Assembly: GCA_963700195.1 (NCBI GenBank)
Contig: CAVOWQ010000010.1
Span: forward strand, 62,001 to 126,000
Reading direction: 5' to 3'
Length of the DNA stretch: 64,000 nucleotides
Origin: AP-15 sp963700195
GTDB taxonomy: Bacteria > Pseudomonadota > Alphaproteobacteria > ATCC43930 > CGMCC-115725
Shown: piece after piece, positions 42,495 to 51,496 of the stretch
Numbering within the stretch: the stretch's first letter is position 1
How the letters are laid out: each line of letters begins with the position of its first letter
Made by a program: the position numbers and the translations under genes
The notes under the pieces: generated by a model
The model's input: the letters and a program-made list of their open reading frames with translations, nothing else
The model's database searches: none
What the model was told of the DNA's origin: nothing

Positions 42495-43712
42495 CTACGC
42501 GCTTTGCGTGACTAGCCCCAGTGAAATTTCGCGCGGCGGGCGGAAGGTGAAGGCGATTGCGACGGCGCCGAGACCCATGCCGAACGACCCGATATAGAGC
42601 CAGAAATAGCTGCCGTAAGCGTCGTAGAGCCAGCCGCCGGTCCAGGGGCCGATCGCCATACCGAGGGTCGAGGCCATGTTGACCGCGCCGAACATCGTTC
42701 CCATGATCCGAGCGCCGAAATATTCGCGCACGAGAATGGCGTAGAGCGGCATCACCGCGCCGTACGAAAAACCGAACATCAGCGCGAGACCGTAGAAGCT
42801 CGCGAGGTCGCGGGTGAATACGTAGAGGCTCACGGAGATGGCCTGGAGGGCGAGGCCGAAGACGATCATGCGCTTGGCGCCGATGCGGTCGGCCGCGAGG
42901 CCGCCGATGACGCGGCCGCTGAGAGAGGCCACACCCGCCGCGCCGAACACGGTCGCGGCGGCCATCGCCGGCACGCCGCAGTCGATAGCGTAGCTGACCA
43001 TGTGGAAGATCGGCCCCGAATGTGCCGCGCAACACGCGAAGTAGGTGAATGAGATCGCGGCGAATTGCGGCGTGCACAGCGCGCGCGCCACGGTGAACTC
43101 GCGGTCGGCGGAGACCACGCCGGCCGCGGCAGCGGCGGCGCGCGGCAACGCCGGGGGTTTGCGCACCAGCAACGCGGCAGGAATAATGAAAACCCAGGAG
43201 AGTGCGCCCAACGTCAGCATCGCGCTGCGCCAGCCGTAATCAGTGATCAGCCAACGCGCCAACGGCGATATCGTCATCGAGCCGATCGCGAAACCGGCCG
43301 AGATCAGAGCCACCGCAAGGCTGCGATGCCGGGTGAACCAGCGCGTCGCCGTGGCGGTCAGCGGTGCATAGAAGCTGCCTGCCGCTACACCGATGATCAT
43401 GCCGAAGAGGATCTGGAATTGACCGACCGTGCCGGCCTGGCTCGCCGCCACGAGACCCAGCCCCGACAGCACGCCGCCCGCGAGCACGACCGCTCGGGTT
43501 CCGAACCGGTCGGAGAGCGCCCCCCAGAGGAACGAGGCCGGGCCCATGCACAGGAAATTGAGGAGCGCCGCCGTCGAGATGCTCGTCCGGGACCAGCCGG
43601 TCGCCGCCGACATTGGCTGCAGAAAGATGCCGAGCGACATCATCGTGCCCATCCCGAGGCAGGTTATGACGATGCCGGCGCCGACAATTATCCAGCCGTA
43701 GAAGATCTTCAT
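42495..43712 (-). CDS. MFS transporter (oxalate/formate antiporter-like)
   Basis: This 405-residue protein has twelve predicted helices. The loop 2-3 motif is GALSDRFGTRAVVLAG, and the mid-protein equivalent is GGLAADRIGAKRMIVFG. The start MKIFYGWIIVGAGIVITCLG is typical of the monocarboxylate/oxalate-formate branch. I chose ATG 43712; the frame extends to 43742. The substrate is probably an organic anion. Confidence 0.85.
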   Translation of the reverse strand: MKIFYGWIIVGAGIVITCLGMGTMMSLGIFLQPMSAATGWSRTSISTAALLNFLCMGPASFLWGALSDRFGTRAVVLAGGVLSGLGLVAASQAGTVGQFQILFGMIIGVAAGSFYAPLTATATRWFTRHRSLAVALISAGFAIGSMTISPLARWLITDYGWRSAMLTLGALSWVFIIPAALLVRKPPALPRAAAAAAGVVSADREFTVARALCTPQFAAISFTYFACCAAHSGPIFHMVSYAIDCGVPAMAAATVFGAAGVASLSGRVIGGLAADRIGAKRMIVFGLALQAISVSLYVFTRDLASFYGLALMFGFSYGAVMPLYAILVREYFGARIMGTMFGAVNMASTLGMAIGPWTGGWLYDAYGSYFWLYIGSFGMGLGAVAIAFTFRPPREISLGLVTQSA

Positions 43713-43820
43713 CGCTACTCTCGACAAGCGGGTGACGAACAATATCCACGACAGCGCCTTTAGTCTCTGCCCTCGATTGGCGCTCTTGCGCGGCGGGGCG
43801 CCTACCCTCAGCTACAGGGC

Positions 43821-44621
43821 ATGAATTTATCGCCTGCAGACCGCCAAGCGTTGGCCGCAGCGGTGCAGCGGCTCGAAAGCCCGAGCCTCGCCGGGCGGCT
43901 TGCGGGACTTGCCGGGAAACCGGCCGGGTTTGTGCAGCGGGCATTGCCGGCGGCAGCCTCGACGGCGGTCGCCAAAGTGGCGAAGCACGCCTTGGAGCGG
44001 GCGCTCGACGTCGCTTTGTACAGTCTGCGGAACCGCCGCTTTATCGGCGGCCGCAAGCTTCATTCCGGGCTTGCCTGCACCTCGGGAGCGATCGGCGGCG
44101 CGTTTGGGCTCGCCGCCCTGACGGTCGAGCTGCCGGTTTCGACGACGATCATGCTGCGCGCCATCGCGGCGATCGCGCAGCAGGAAGGCGAGGACCTGAC
44201 GGACCCGCGCGCCGGGCTCGCCTGCCTCGAAGTGTTCGCGCTCGGCGGTCCTCCGGCCGACGAGACAGGCGTCGAGACCGATTATTTCGCGGTCCGCGCG
44301 ATGCTCGCCCGCGGTCTGGTCGAGGTTGCCGACTTCGCGTTGAACAAGGGCGCGATCCGCGAGGGCGCGCCGTTTCTCGTCCGCTTCCTCGCGCAGATCG
44401 CCTCGCGCTTCGGCGTCGTCGTCTCTCAGAAGATCGCTGCGCAAACCGTCGCCGTGGTCGGCGCAGTGGGCGGTGCGGCGGTCAACCTCGCCTTTATCGA
44501 GCACTTCCAGGATGTCGCGCGCGGTCATTTCACCGTGCGGCGGCTCGAACGCATCTATTGCGCCGACATCGTGCGCGCCGAGTACGATCGGCTCAAAACG
44601 GCTTTTGCCGCGGCCGCGTAA
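43821..44621 (+). CDS. EcsC family protein
   Basis: This 266-residue protein matches EcsC (PF12787) with SGAIGGAFGLAALTVELPVSTT near residue 90, IAAIAQQEGEDLTDPRAGLA and CLEVFALGG, and a C-terminal NLAFIEHFQDVARGHFTVRRLE followed by AEYD. The family was named from the Bacillus ecs operon but its role is unknown. No ABC genes are adjacent. Hydrophobic stretches suggest membrane association. Confidence 0.88.
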   Translation: MNLSPADRQALAAAVQRLESPSLAGRLAGLAGKPAGFVQRALPAAASTAVAKVAKHALERALDVALYSLRNRRFIGGRKLHSGLACTSGAIGGAFGLAALTVELPVSTTIMLRAIAAIAQQEGEDLTDPRAGLACLEVFALGGPPADETGVETDYFAVRAMLARGLVEVADFALNKGAIREGAPFLVRFLAQIASRFGVVVSQKIAAQTVAVVGAVGGAAVNLAFIEHFQDVARGHFTVRRLERIYCADIVRAEYDRLKTAFAAAA

Positions 44622-44840
44622 ATTTACAATGCAAGTTGTGGCGCGGCTATTAGCGATGGCGCTTGATTTTAACGAATATTTGTGGCATAGTTAATTTCGT
44701 CAGGTCGTTTGGCGATCCCGGCCTGACAAACCAACGTCTAGAGAAAAATTCGAGTTCGGTCCGGCTGCCGCTTCGTGCCGTTGCAGAGCCGTTTGCAGAT
44801 CCTGCGCGGCACATGTCAACAACCTAAGGAGTGTGGAGCT

Positions 44841-46414
44841 ATGCCAAAGAATCCGCTGATTGGCAGCGAGAGGCAACCGCTGCCGGGCGCACGTTCGATC
44901 GGAAAAGCCGATCCGACGGAGCGGCTGGAAGTCACCTTGGTCCTGCGCCATCGTCAGCATGACGCATTACAGGAAAGGGTCAGGAAAATCGCCGCCGGCG
45001 ACAAGTCCGAGCGGCACCTGACCCATGAGGAGTACGACCAGCAATTCGGGGCGGACTCGACCGATATCCAAGCCGTCAAGCAATTCGCGAACCAGCACGG
45101 TCTGGCCGTCGTCGACGAGCACCCGGGCAGGCGTTCGGTCGTGCTCTCCGGCACCGTGGCCCAGTTCAATGACGCTTTTGGCGTGGAGTTGCAGCAATTC
45201 GAACATGCCGGCGGCTCCTATCGCGGCAGGACCGGGGCGATCCATCTGCCCGACGAGCTGCATGGAGTGGTTACTGCCGTGCTCGGCCTCGACAATCGGC
45301 CTCAGGCACGCCCGCATTTTCGCACCCGCCCCACGCACGGCAATGTGCAGTGGCATGCCGCCGCTGCGGCCTCCGCATCCTTTACGCCGACCGAACTGGC
45401 TGCACTGTACGGGTTTCCCGCCGGCACCGGGCAAGGCGAGTGCATCGCGATCATCGAGCTCGGCGGCGGCTATCGCACCGCCGACCTGCAGCGGTATTTC
45501 TCGGGATTGCAGGTCAGCCAGCCGAGAGTGCTCGCCGCATCGGTCGACCATGCAAAGAACCATCCGACGGGCTCCGGCAATGGACCGGACGGCGAAGTCA
45601 TGCTGGACATCGAGGTCGCCGGGGCAATCGCGCCCGGCGCCAAGATCGTCGTCTATTTCGCGCCGAACACCGATGCCGGGTTCCTCGACGCGATCACCGC
45701 GGCAATCCACGACACGACGAACAAGCCGTCGGTCATCTCGATCAGCTGGGGCGGCCCCGAATCGTCCTGGACCCAGCAGGCGATGACCGCCTTCGACCAG
45801 GCTTTCCAGGCTGCGGCCACCATGGGGATCACGGTGTGCGTGGCATCGGGCGACGATGGGTCGGATGACGGAGTCGGCGACGATGCCGATCACGTCGATT
45901 TCCCGGCGTCGAGCCCGTTTGCTCTGGCTTGCGGCGGCACCAATCTGCAAGCCTCCGGCACCTGCCATCACGCAAGAGACGGTATGGAACGACGGCCCCG
46001 GCAACGGAGCGACCGGCGGCGGCGTCAGCGGCTTTTTTGCGCTGCCGCCATACCAGGAGGGGCTGCAGGTCACGCGGACCCACGGCGGGAACACAGGCGC
46101 TGGCGATGCGGGGCGTCCCCGATGTCTGCGGCGACGCCGACCCGCAAACCGGCTACGACGTGCGGGTCGACGGCCAGAACACGGTCATCGGCGGAACGAG
46201 CGCGGTCGCGCCACTATGGGCGGGCCTGCTCGCGCGCATCAATGCGGCAAAGGCCCAGCGGGCCGGGTTCATCAATCCCCACCTCTACGTAAATGCGACA
46301 GCCCTGCATGATATAACGCAGGGCAATAACGGTGACTTTGCGGCCACCACCGGATGGGATGCCTGCACCGGGCTCGGCAGTCCCAACGGCCAGAAAGTCG
46401 CCGACGCCGTCTGA
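44841..46414 (+). CDS. Sedolisin (S53 serine-carboxyl peptidase), two apparent frameshifts
   Basis: The start is ATG 44841 with CTAAGGAG upstream. An N-terminal pro-domain of about 170 residues (PTERLEVTLVLRHRQHDALQ) precedes the catalytic domain, with GPDGEVMLDIEVAG holding catalytic Glu252 and Asp256, SGDDGS for the oxyanion Asp, and later GGTSAVAPLWAG with the catalytic Ser. One extra base near 45965 and another near 46090 move the frame twice; reading across them gives a complete kumamolisin-like order ending TGLGSPNGQKVADAV. No signal peptide is evident. Kumamolisins are secreted acid endopeptidases. Confidence 0.82.
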
Positions 46415-46432
46415 TCCGGTCATCCGATGTCG

Positions 46433-46465
46433 CCTCATCTCTCCTGCCGGCGGGGAGAGATGAGG
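46433..46465. terminator. Perfect 12-base hairpin between sedolisin and dioxygenase
   Basis: CCTCATCTCTCC (46433-46444) pairs with GGAGAGATGAGG (46454-46465) across a nine-base loop. No T-run follows. It could stop transcription or be a copy of a dispersed palindrome. Confidence 0.55.
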
Positions 46466-46534
46466 GGCACTTTCAGTGCGGCGCCCGCCGGTTTCCGCTA
46501 TATCTCTTCGCGAACCGCACGAGGGAGAGTGGCG

Positions 46535-47482
46535 ATGCCGGGCAGCGCAACAAAACCGAAGACGACATCACGGCCGAGGCGCTGCAGCGTTTCTCGCAGA
46601 CGCCGGACCCGCGGCTGCGGCAGATCATGCTCGGCCTCGTCAGGCACCTGCACGCCTTCGTCAAGGAGGTCGAATTGACCGAGGCGGAGTGGTTTCAGGC
46701 GATCGAAATCCTGACCGAAGCCGGCCGCATGTGCAGCGACAAGCGCCAGGAATTCATCCTGTTCTCGGACACCCTCGGGGTGTCGATGGTGGTCGATCTG
46801 ATCAACCACCGCAAACCCGACGGGGCGACCGAATCGACGGTGTTCGGCCCGTTTCATCGGCTGGGCGCGCCCGAATTGCCTGCCGGCGGCAACATCGCCC
46901 GGCTCGACAAGACCGGAACCCCGACCCTCGTCAGCGGCCGGGTTCTCGACCTCGACGGCCAGCCGATCGAGGGCGCGCTCCTCGATGTCTGGCAGACCCA
47001 ATCGAGCGGGCTCTACGATTCGCAGGACGAGAGCCTCGAGCGGCGAGCTGCACATGCGCGGCAGGTTCCGCACCGACGCCGAGGGCCGCTATTTGATCCG
47101 CACCGTGCTGCCGGTGAATTACCCGATCCCCTCCGACGGGCCCGTCGGAGCGATGCTGCGCGCGACCGGCCGCCATCCGTGGCGCCCGGCGCACATCCAC
47201 TTCGTCGTTTCAGCCGACGGCTATGAGCCGGTCACGACCCACATCTTCGACCGGCGCGACGAGTATCTCGGCAGCGACGCGGTGTTCGCGGTCAAGGAGT
47301 CGCTGATCTGCGATTTCGTGCGGCACGACACCCGCGACAGCGAAGCGGCGCGGCTCGGCATCGAGCCGCCCTATTACACCGCCGAGTTCGATTTCCGCCT
47401 CAAAGAAGCCGCGGGGCAAGACACCACCGTGCTCGACGCGCAACAGCGGCTCGCCGCCCTCGGCGCTCGAGCAGCGGAGTAA
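46535..47482 (+). CDS. Intradiol ring-cleavage dioxygenase (hydroxyquinol/catechol 1,2-dioxygenase-like), two apparent frameshifts
   Basis: A start at ATG 46535 with AGGGAGAG upstream needs one base restored in the GGG at about 46540. The next frame then reads NKTEDDITAEALQRFSQTPD and runs to SGLYDSQDESLE. An extra base near 47043 then shifts to GELHMRGRFRTDAEGRYLI and the C-terminal RPAHIHFVVSADGYEPVTTH. Iron ligands are visible: Tyr in SGLYD, Tyr in GRYLIRT, and His-x-His in AHIHF. The N-terminal helical dimerisation domain (RQIMLGLVRHLHAFVKEVEL) fits hydroxyquinol 1,2-dioxygenases. The corrected product is about 315 residues. Confidence 0.8.
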
Positions 47483-47974
47483 AGCGGAGACAACCCTCAC
47501 CCGCCTCGCTGCGCTCGGCCCCCTCTTCCGCATTGCGGGAGAGGGGCTTGGCGGGTGAGGGTTCGTGAGGGTCAGGCCGTCGACGTGGCCTTCGGGCGCC
47601 GGTTCGTTCTTCTCGAAATCGAACTCGACCTTGGCGCCGCACGGGTCGTGGAAGAACAGCTGCCAGATGCCGCCGCCGGGCAGGCGCCGCAGCTCGTAAT
47701 CGATGCCCTCGCGTTTGAGGGTCGCGACGGTGGCGGGCAGGTCCTTGGCGGAGAACGCCATGTGGTCGAGGACGCCGCCGCGGTCCTGCGGCAGATCCTT
47801 GCTGTGGATCACGTGCAAGATCGGCGTGTCGTCGCCGGCATAGAGCCACCATCCCGGAAACTGGAAGGGCGGCCGCCAGCCCACCTTGAAGCCGAACAGA
47901 TCGCAATAGAAGCGCCGGGTGGCCTCGAGGTCGTCGCTCAACACAGTGAAATGGTTCATTGCCGCTACAGGCAT
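47210..47974 (-). CDS. VOC family protein with repeat-derived C-terminal extension
   Basis: Residues 1-137 form one VOC domain: MNHFTVLSDDLEATRRFYCD, ILHVIHSKDLPQDRGGVLDH and GGIWQLFFHDPCGAKVEFD, which contains the metal-binding Glu. After GLTLTNPHPPSPSPAMRKRG the frame enters the palindromic repeat at 47493-47562 and then runs antisense through the dioxygenase gene. The natural stop seems to have been lost to the repeat. The functional part is 47560-47974. The partner dioxygenase is convergent. Confidence 0.75.
   Translation of the reverse strand: MPVAAMNHFTVLSDDLEATRRFYCDLFGFKVGWRPPFQFPGWWLYAGDDTPILHVIHSKDLPQDRGGVLDHMAFSAKDLPATVATLKREGIDYELRRLPGGGIWQLFFHDPCGAKVEFDFEKNEPAPEGHVDGLTLTNPHPPSPSPAMRKRGPSAARRVRVVSALLRCSSAEGGEPLLRVEHGGVLPRGFFEAEIELGGVIGRLDAEPRRFAVAGVVPHEIADQRLLDREHRVAAEILVAPVEDVGRDRLIAVG
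47493..47562. repeat. Palindromic repeat (CCCTCACCCGCC ... GGCGGGTGAGGG)
   Basis: The outer 12-base arms at 47494-47505 and 47550-47561 pair perfectly; the inside carries TCGCTGCGCTCGGC and CGGGAGAGGGGC-type segments. Relatives lie at 36729, 56475 and 56900. It lies in the 3' end of the VOC gene. Confidence 0.8.
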
Positions 47975-48043
47975 CGGGAATCTCCGTTGGGATCGCTCAT
48001 CCGGAAAAGGCCTACTCGCGTCGGGGCTGCGGCGTCAATCGGC

Positions 48044-48817
48044 TCAGCAGCCGAAGCGGCGGCGGCGCTGTTGGAAGGAGCGGATGGCGCGCAGGAAATC
48101 GATCTTGCGGAAGGCCGGCCACAGGACGTCGGTAAAATAAAATTCGCTATGGGCGCTCTGCCAAAGCAGAAAGCCCGAGAGGCGGATCTCCCCGCTGGTG
48201 CGAATGATCAGATCGGGGTCGGGCAGGCCCGCGGTGTAGAGATGGCTGGCAATGGCTTCGGGGGTGACTTCATCGATCGCCTCGGCCAAGGTCGCCTGCT
48301 TCTCAGCCACGCAGCACAGCAAAGCGCGCACCGCGTCGGTGATTTCCTGGCGTCCGCCATAGGCCACGGCAATGTTGAGCTCCAGCCCGTCATAGCTCGA
48401 AGTGGCGCATTCGGCCGCCCTGATCGCGGCGAGCACCGGCTCGGGGAGCATCGCGAGGCAGCCGATCGCGCGAACCCGAACGCGCCGGCGGTGGATGTCG
48501 GGGTCGCAGGCCAGCGCCGTCAATTTGGCCTCGATCGAAGCCAGGATGCCGGAGACTTCGGCTGCCGGCCGCTGGAAGTTGTCGGTCGAAAAGACCCAAA
48601 GTGTGACCGTCGGAATATCGAGCTCGGCGCACCATTCGAGGATCTCGTCGAGCTTGTTCGCACCGAGGTCGTACACCTCCCTCGGCTCGGTGATGCCGCG
48701 CGAACGGCCGTGGCGGCGGTTGCCGTCGAGGATGATGCCGACGTGGCGCGGCATCGGCCGGCTCCCGACATCGCGGACCAGCCGCCGGGCGTAGAGGTAA
48801 TAGATGAGGCGGAACAT
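48044..48817 (-). CDS. cis-Isoprenyl diphosphate synthase (UppS-like)
   Basis: This protein of about 257 residues begins at ATG 48817; the frame extends to 48964. It has the catalytic PRHVGIILDGNRRHGRSRG motif with the essential Asp, LWVFSTDNFQRP, ELNIAVAYGGRQEI, and DLIIRTSGEIRLSGFLLWQS. This is the conserved order of undecaprenyl diphosphate synthases, which add isopentenyl units to farnesyl diphosphate. The Trp of the usual ENW motif reads DNF, and the protein is unlinked to cdsA/dxr, so it may be a specialised paralog. Confidence 0.85.
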   Translation of the reverse strand: MFRLIYYLYARRLVRDVGSRPMPRHVGIILDGNRRHGRSRGITEPREVYDLGANKLDEILEWCAELDIPTVTLWVFSTDNFQRPAAEVSGILASIEAKLTALACDPDIHRRRVRVRAIGCLAMLPEPVLAAIRAAECATSSYDGLELNIAVAYGGRQEITDAVRALLCCVAEKQATLAEAIDEVTPEAIASHLYTAGLPDPDLIIRTSGEIRLSGFLLWQSAHSEFYFTDVLWPAFRKIDFLRAIRSFQQRRRRFGC

Positions 48818-48979
48818 CGGCGCCAAGAGAACGTCACCGCGAGCGCCGTATTTCGGGCGTCGCCGCCCGGTCCCGGTCGCCCGAGGATCATTCGCCAACA
48901 ATAGCGCCGATGGATGACCGAGAGATGAAGCCAACCTGTGATCAATCTGCATGGGACGCGCCACCGGTCGGCGTTGTTG

Positions 48980-49486
48980 CTACCGGCCCCGGTGTCCGAC
49001 TTGAGGTTGATAGCGCAGGCTGATCGATCCGATCCCGGCAGCGACATTGAGACCGGTGTTCCCTTCGAAGCTGACCGGCTGCAGCGAAATCGTGCGGTTG
49101 GAGCCGCCGACCAGCACATTGGCGCCGACGCCGACCCCGACCGTGGCGCTTCCGCTCGCACCGACATAATTGCCCGACAGCGCTCCCGGCGCGAGGCCGC
49201 CGCTCGGCGCGAAGACACCCCAAACCAGCACGCCGCCTTGCGTATAGCCGATATCGACGCCGAATTTGTTGATCGAGCCGGCATAGTGCTCCGGCCGGCC
49301 TCCGCCCCGCGCAAAGGTGCAGCGGACCGCCTTCGACGAGCCGAACACAAACCCCCAGCCGCCCGCCACATTGCAGCTCAGCGTACCGACCTGCACATTG
49401 GCCTGGGCAAGCGCCGGCGTTCCGTTCCCGGCCATGCCGATCGCCAAACCGAGCACCCCGGCGGCCAAACCATGCGATTTGTACAT
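48980..49486 (-). CDS. DUF992 secreted protein
   Basis: This 168-residue protein has a signal peptide (GVLGLAIGMAGNGTPALAQ). The mature part, VGTLSCNVAGGWGFVFGSSK, VRCTFARGGGRPEHYAGSIN and KFGVDIGYTQGGVLVWGVF, defines DUF992. It has two cysteines that can form one disulfide, and glycine-rich strands suggest a small beta-structure. The family is common in alphaproteobacteria and its role is unknown. Confidence 0.88.
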   Translation of the reverse strand: MYKSHGLAAGVLGLAIGMAGNGTPALAQANVQVGTLSCNVAGGWGFVFGSSKAVRCTFARGGGRPEHYAGSINKFGVDIGYTQGGVLVWGVFAPSGGLAPGALSGNYVGASGSATVGVGVGANVLVGGSNRTISLQPVSFEGNTGLNVAAGIGSISLRYQPQVGHRGR

Positions 49487-49496
49487 CAGAATCGAT

Positions 49497-49525
49497 CCCC
49501 TTTACGGTGTAATCCCTTTACGGTG
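49497..49525. repeat. Tandem 14-base direct repeat upstream of DUF992
   Basis: CCCTTTACGGTGTA occurs at about 49498-49511 and again at about 49513-49526. It lies 10-40 bases upstream of the DUF992 start, so it falls in its leader or promoter and could be an operator. Confidence 0.55.
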
Positions 49526-49671
49526 TAGCCCTGGCACGCGCCCGGCCCGCGGGCGCTCTCCCCTTCCGCGGCGGTGAGAAGCTTGACGAAACCCCAGCTG
49601 AATAGAATATCGCCGAGTTGCGATGCGAGGAGTAGGATAGCACAGGCTGGCCCATCCGGGAGAGGAGCGCA

Positions 49672-50874
49672 ATGCCCGAGGCAAAGACCGACCAGCGCGC
49701 GGCGCCGCCGCGCTTCGAGGAGCTGCTGGCGCGCGCCGAGGCGCTGATCCCGGTTCTGCGCGAGCGCGCCCCGCGGGCCGAGCAGCTTCGTCGGTTGCCC
49801 GACGAGACGATCGCCGATCTGCATTCGAGCGGTCTCTTCCGTATGCTGCAGCCGACCCGGGTCGGCGGCAGCGAGCTGCCCTATCGCGCGTTGTACGAGC
49901 TGACCGCGGTGATCGGCCAGGGTTGCGGCTCGACCGCCTGGGTGCTGGCCAACCTCGCAGCCCATCATTGGCTGCTCGGCATGTGGCATCCCGAGGCGCA
50001 GGACGAAATCTGGGGCGAATCGCCCGACAGCCTGATCAGCTCGGCCTTGATCTTTGCACGCGGCCGCGCGCGGCGGGTGGAGGGCGGTTATCGCCTCAGC
50101 GGCCGCTGGCCGTTTTCGAGCGGGGTCGACGCCTCGACCTGGAACATGTTCGGGGCCGTGGTCAGCGACGAGGAGACCGGACAGAACGAGCCCCGCATGT
50201 TCCTGGTGCCGGCGCGCGACTACACGGTCATCGACACATGGCAGGTGATCGGCCTCGGCGGGACCGGCAGCAAGGATGTCGAGGTCAACGACATTTTTGT
50301 TCCGGCCTATCGCACCCTCGCAACCGAGCGGATCAAGGGCGGCCCCAATCGGGGCAGCGAATTGAATCCCGGAACGCTGTACAAGCTGCCGGCGGTAAGT
50401 CTGTTCGCCTACGCTATCGCCGGCGTCTCGCTCGGCATCGCCCGCGGCGCGATCCAGCACTTCGCCGAGACGACCCGCAACAGATTGAGCGCCTATACCG
50501 GCAAGAACATCGCCGATTTCACCAATATCCAGGTCCATCTCGCCGAGGCGGCGGCGCTTGCCGACGCGGCCGAGGCGATCGCACTGCGCGATTGCGACGA
50601 GGCAATGCGGATCACCGAGGCCGGGGTGGTGCCCAGCATCGAGCAGCGGGCGCGCTACCGGCGCGACGGCGCGTTTGCCGCGACCTTGTGCACCAAGGCG
50701 GTCGATCTTCTTTTTGCCGCAACCGGCGGCGGAGCGATCTATCAAAGGAACCCGATGCAGCGCGCGTTCCGCGACGTCCACGCGGCCAATGCGCATTACC
50801 ATCTGAACTGGGACGTCAACGGCGCGATATACGGCAGGGTGGCGCTCGGACTGCCGCCGGACGCGCCGCTGTGA
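49672..50874 (+). CDS. Flavin-dependent monooxygenase, acyl-CoA dehydrogenase fold (HsaA/HpaB class D-like)
   Basis: This 400-residue protein has DETIADLHSSGLFRMLQPTR and GSTAWVLANLAAHHWLLGMW in the N-terminal helical domain, FSSGVDASTWNMFGAVV in the beta domain, and GGGAIYQRNPMQRAFRDVHA with NAHYHLNWD at the C-terminus. This matches oxygenase components that hydroxylate phenols or steroid-derived phenols using reduced flavin. The next gene, overlapping by GTGA, is a flavin reductase, which supports a two-component monooxygenase over an acyl-CoA dehydrogenase. Confidence 0.87.
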   Translation: MPEAKTDQRAAPPRFEELLARAEALIPVLRERAPRAEQLRRLPDETIADLHSSGLFRMLQPTRVGGSELPYRALYELTAVIGQGCGSTAWVLANLAAHHWLLGMWHPEAQDEIWGESPDSLISSALIFARGRARRVEGGYRLSGRWPFSSGVDASTWNMFGAVVSDEETGQNEPRMFLVPARDYTVIDTWQVIGLGGTGSKDVEVNDIFVPAYRTLATERIKGGPNRGSELNPGTLYKLPAVSLFAYAIAGVSLGIARGAIQHFAETTRNRLSAYTGKNIADFTNIQVHLAEAAALADAAEAIALRDCDEAMRITEAGVVPSIEQRARYRRDGAFAATLCTKAVDLLFAATGGGAIYQRNPMQRAFRDVHAANAHYHLNWDVNGAIYGRVALGLPPDAPL

Positions 50875-51453
50875 CGGCTTTTCGCGGGGCGGCAGTGCCT
50901 GACGAGATCCTCCACAACGAGATACCCGGCAGCCACGCAGCGCCGGTGCAGAGCACCTCCGGGCGAAGGCTTCGACCTGCGCGATTTCCGCAGCGCGCTC
51001 GGCACCTTTGCGACCGGCGTGACGATCATCACTGCGCGCAGCAAGGCAGGCGGGCTCTATGGAATAACTGCCAACTCCTTTACCTCGGTGTCGCTGACGC
51101 CGCCGCTCGTCCTGTGGAGCGCCTCGCTCTACGCGCAGAGCCTTCCGGCCTTCCAGGAGGGCTCGCATTTCGTCGTCAACATCCTGGCGCACGACCAGAT
51201 CGAGCTGTCGAACAAGTTCGCCCGCACGCACGAAAACAAATTCGCCGAGATCGACCATGTGATCCCGGAATGCGGCGCCCCGGTGCTGATCGGCGCCGCC
51301 GCACATTTCGAGTGCCGCAACGAGTACCGCCATTACGGCGGCGACCACATCATCTTCATCGGCCACGTCGAGCGCTACGCCTACACAGCCAAGCCGACAT
51401 TGCTGTTTTGCCGCGGTAAATACATGCGCGGCGAGCCGCTCATCCCGGCCTGA
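50871..51453 (+). CDS. Flavin reductase partner (HpaC/RutF-like), one apparent frameshift
   Basis: From GTG 50871 the frame reads TAFRGAAVPDEILHNEIPGS. Near 50965 one extra G in a GGG run shifts it, after which GEGFDLRDFRSALGTFATGV and TIITARSKAGGLYGITANSF continue the normal flavin reductase domain. The C-terminus keeps FIGHVERYAYTAKPTLLFCR. The enzyme supplies reduced FMN/FAD from NAD(P)H to the preceding oxygenase. Uncorrected, only a truncated frame from 51019 is seen. Confidence 0.83.
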
Positions 51454-51496
51454 CGCGGCAGCGGTCGCCAGCGCTTAATCACCCGCACCAAGTTTG

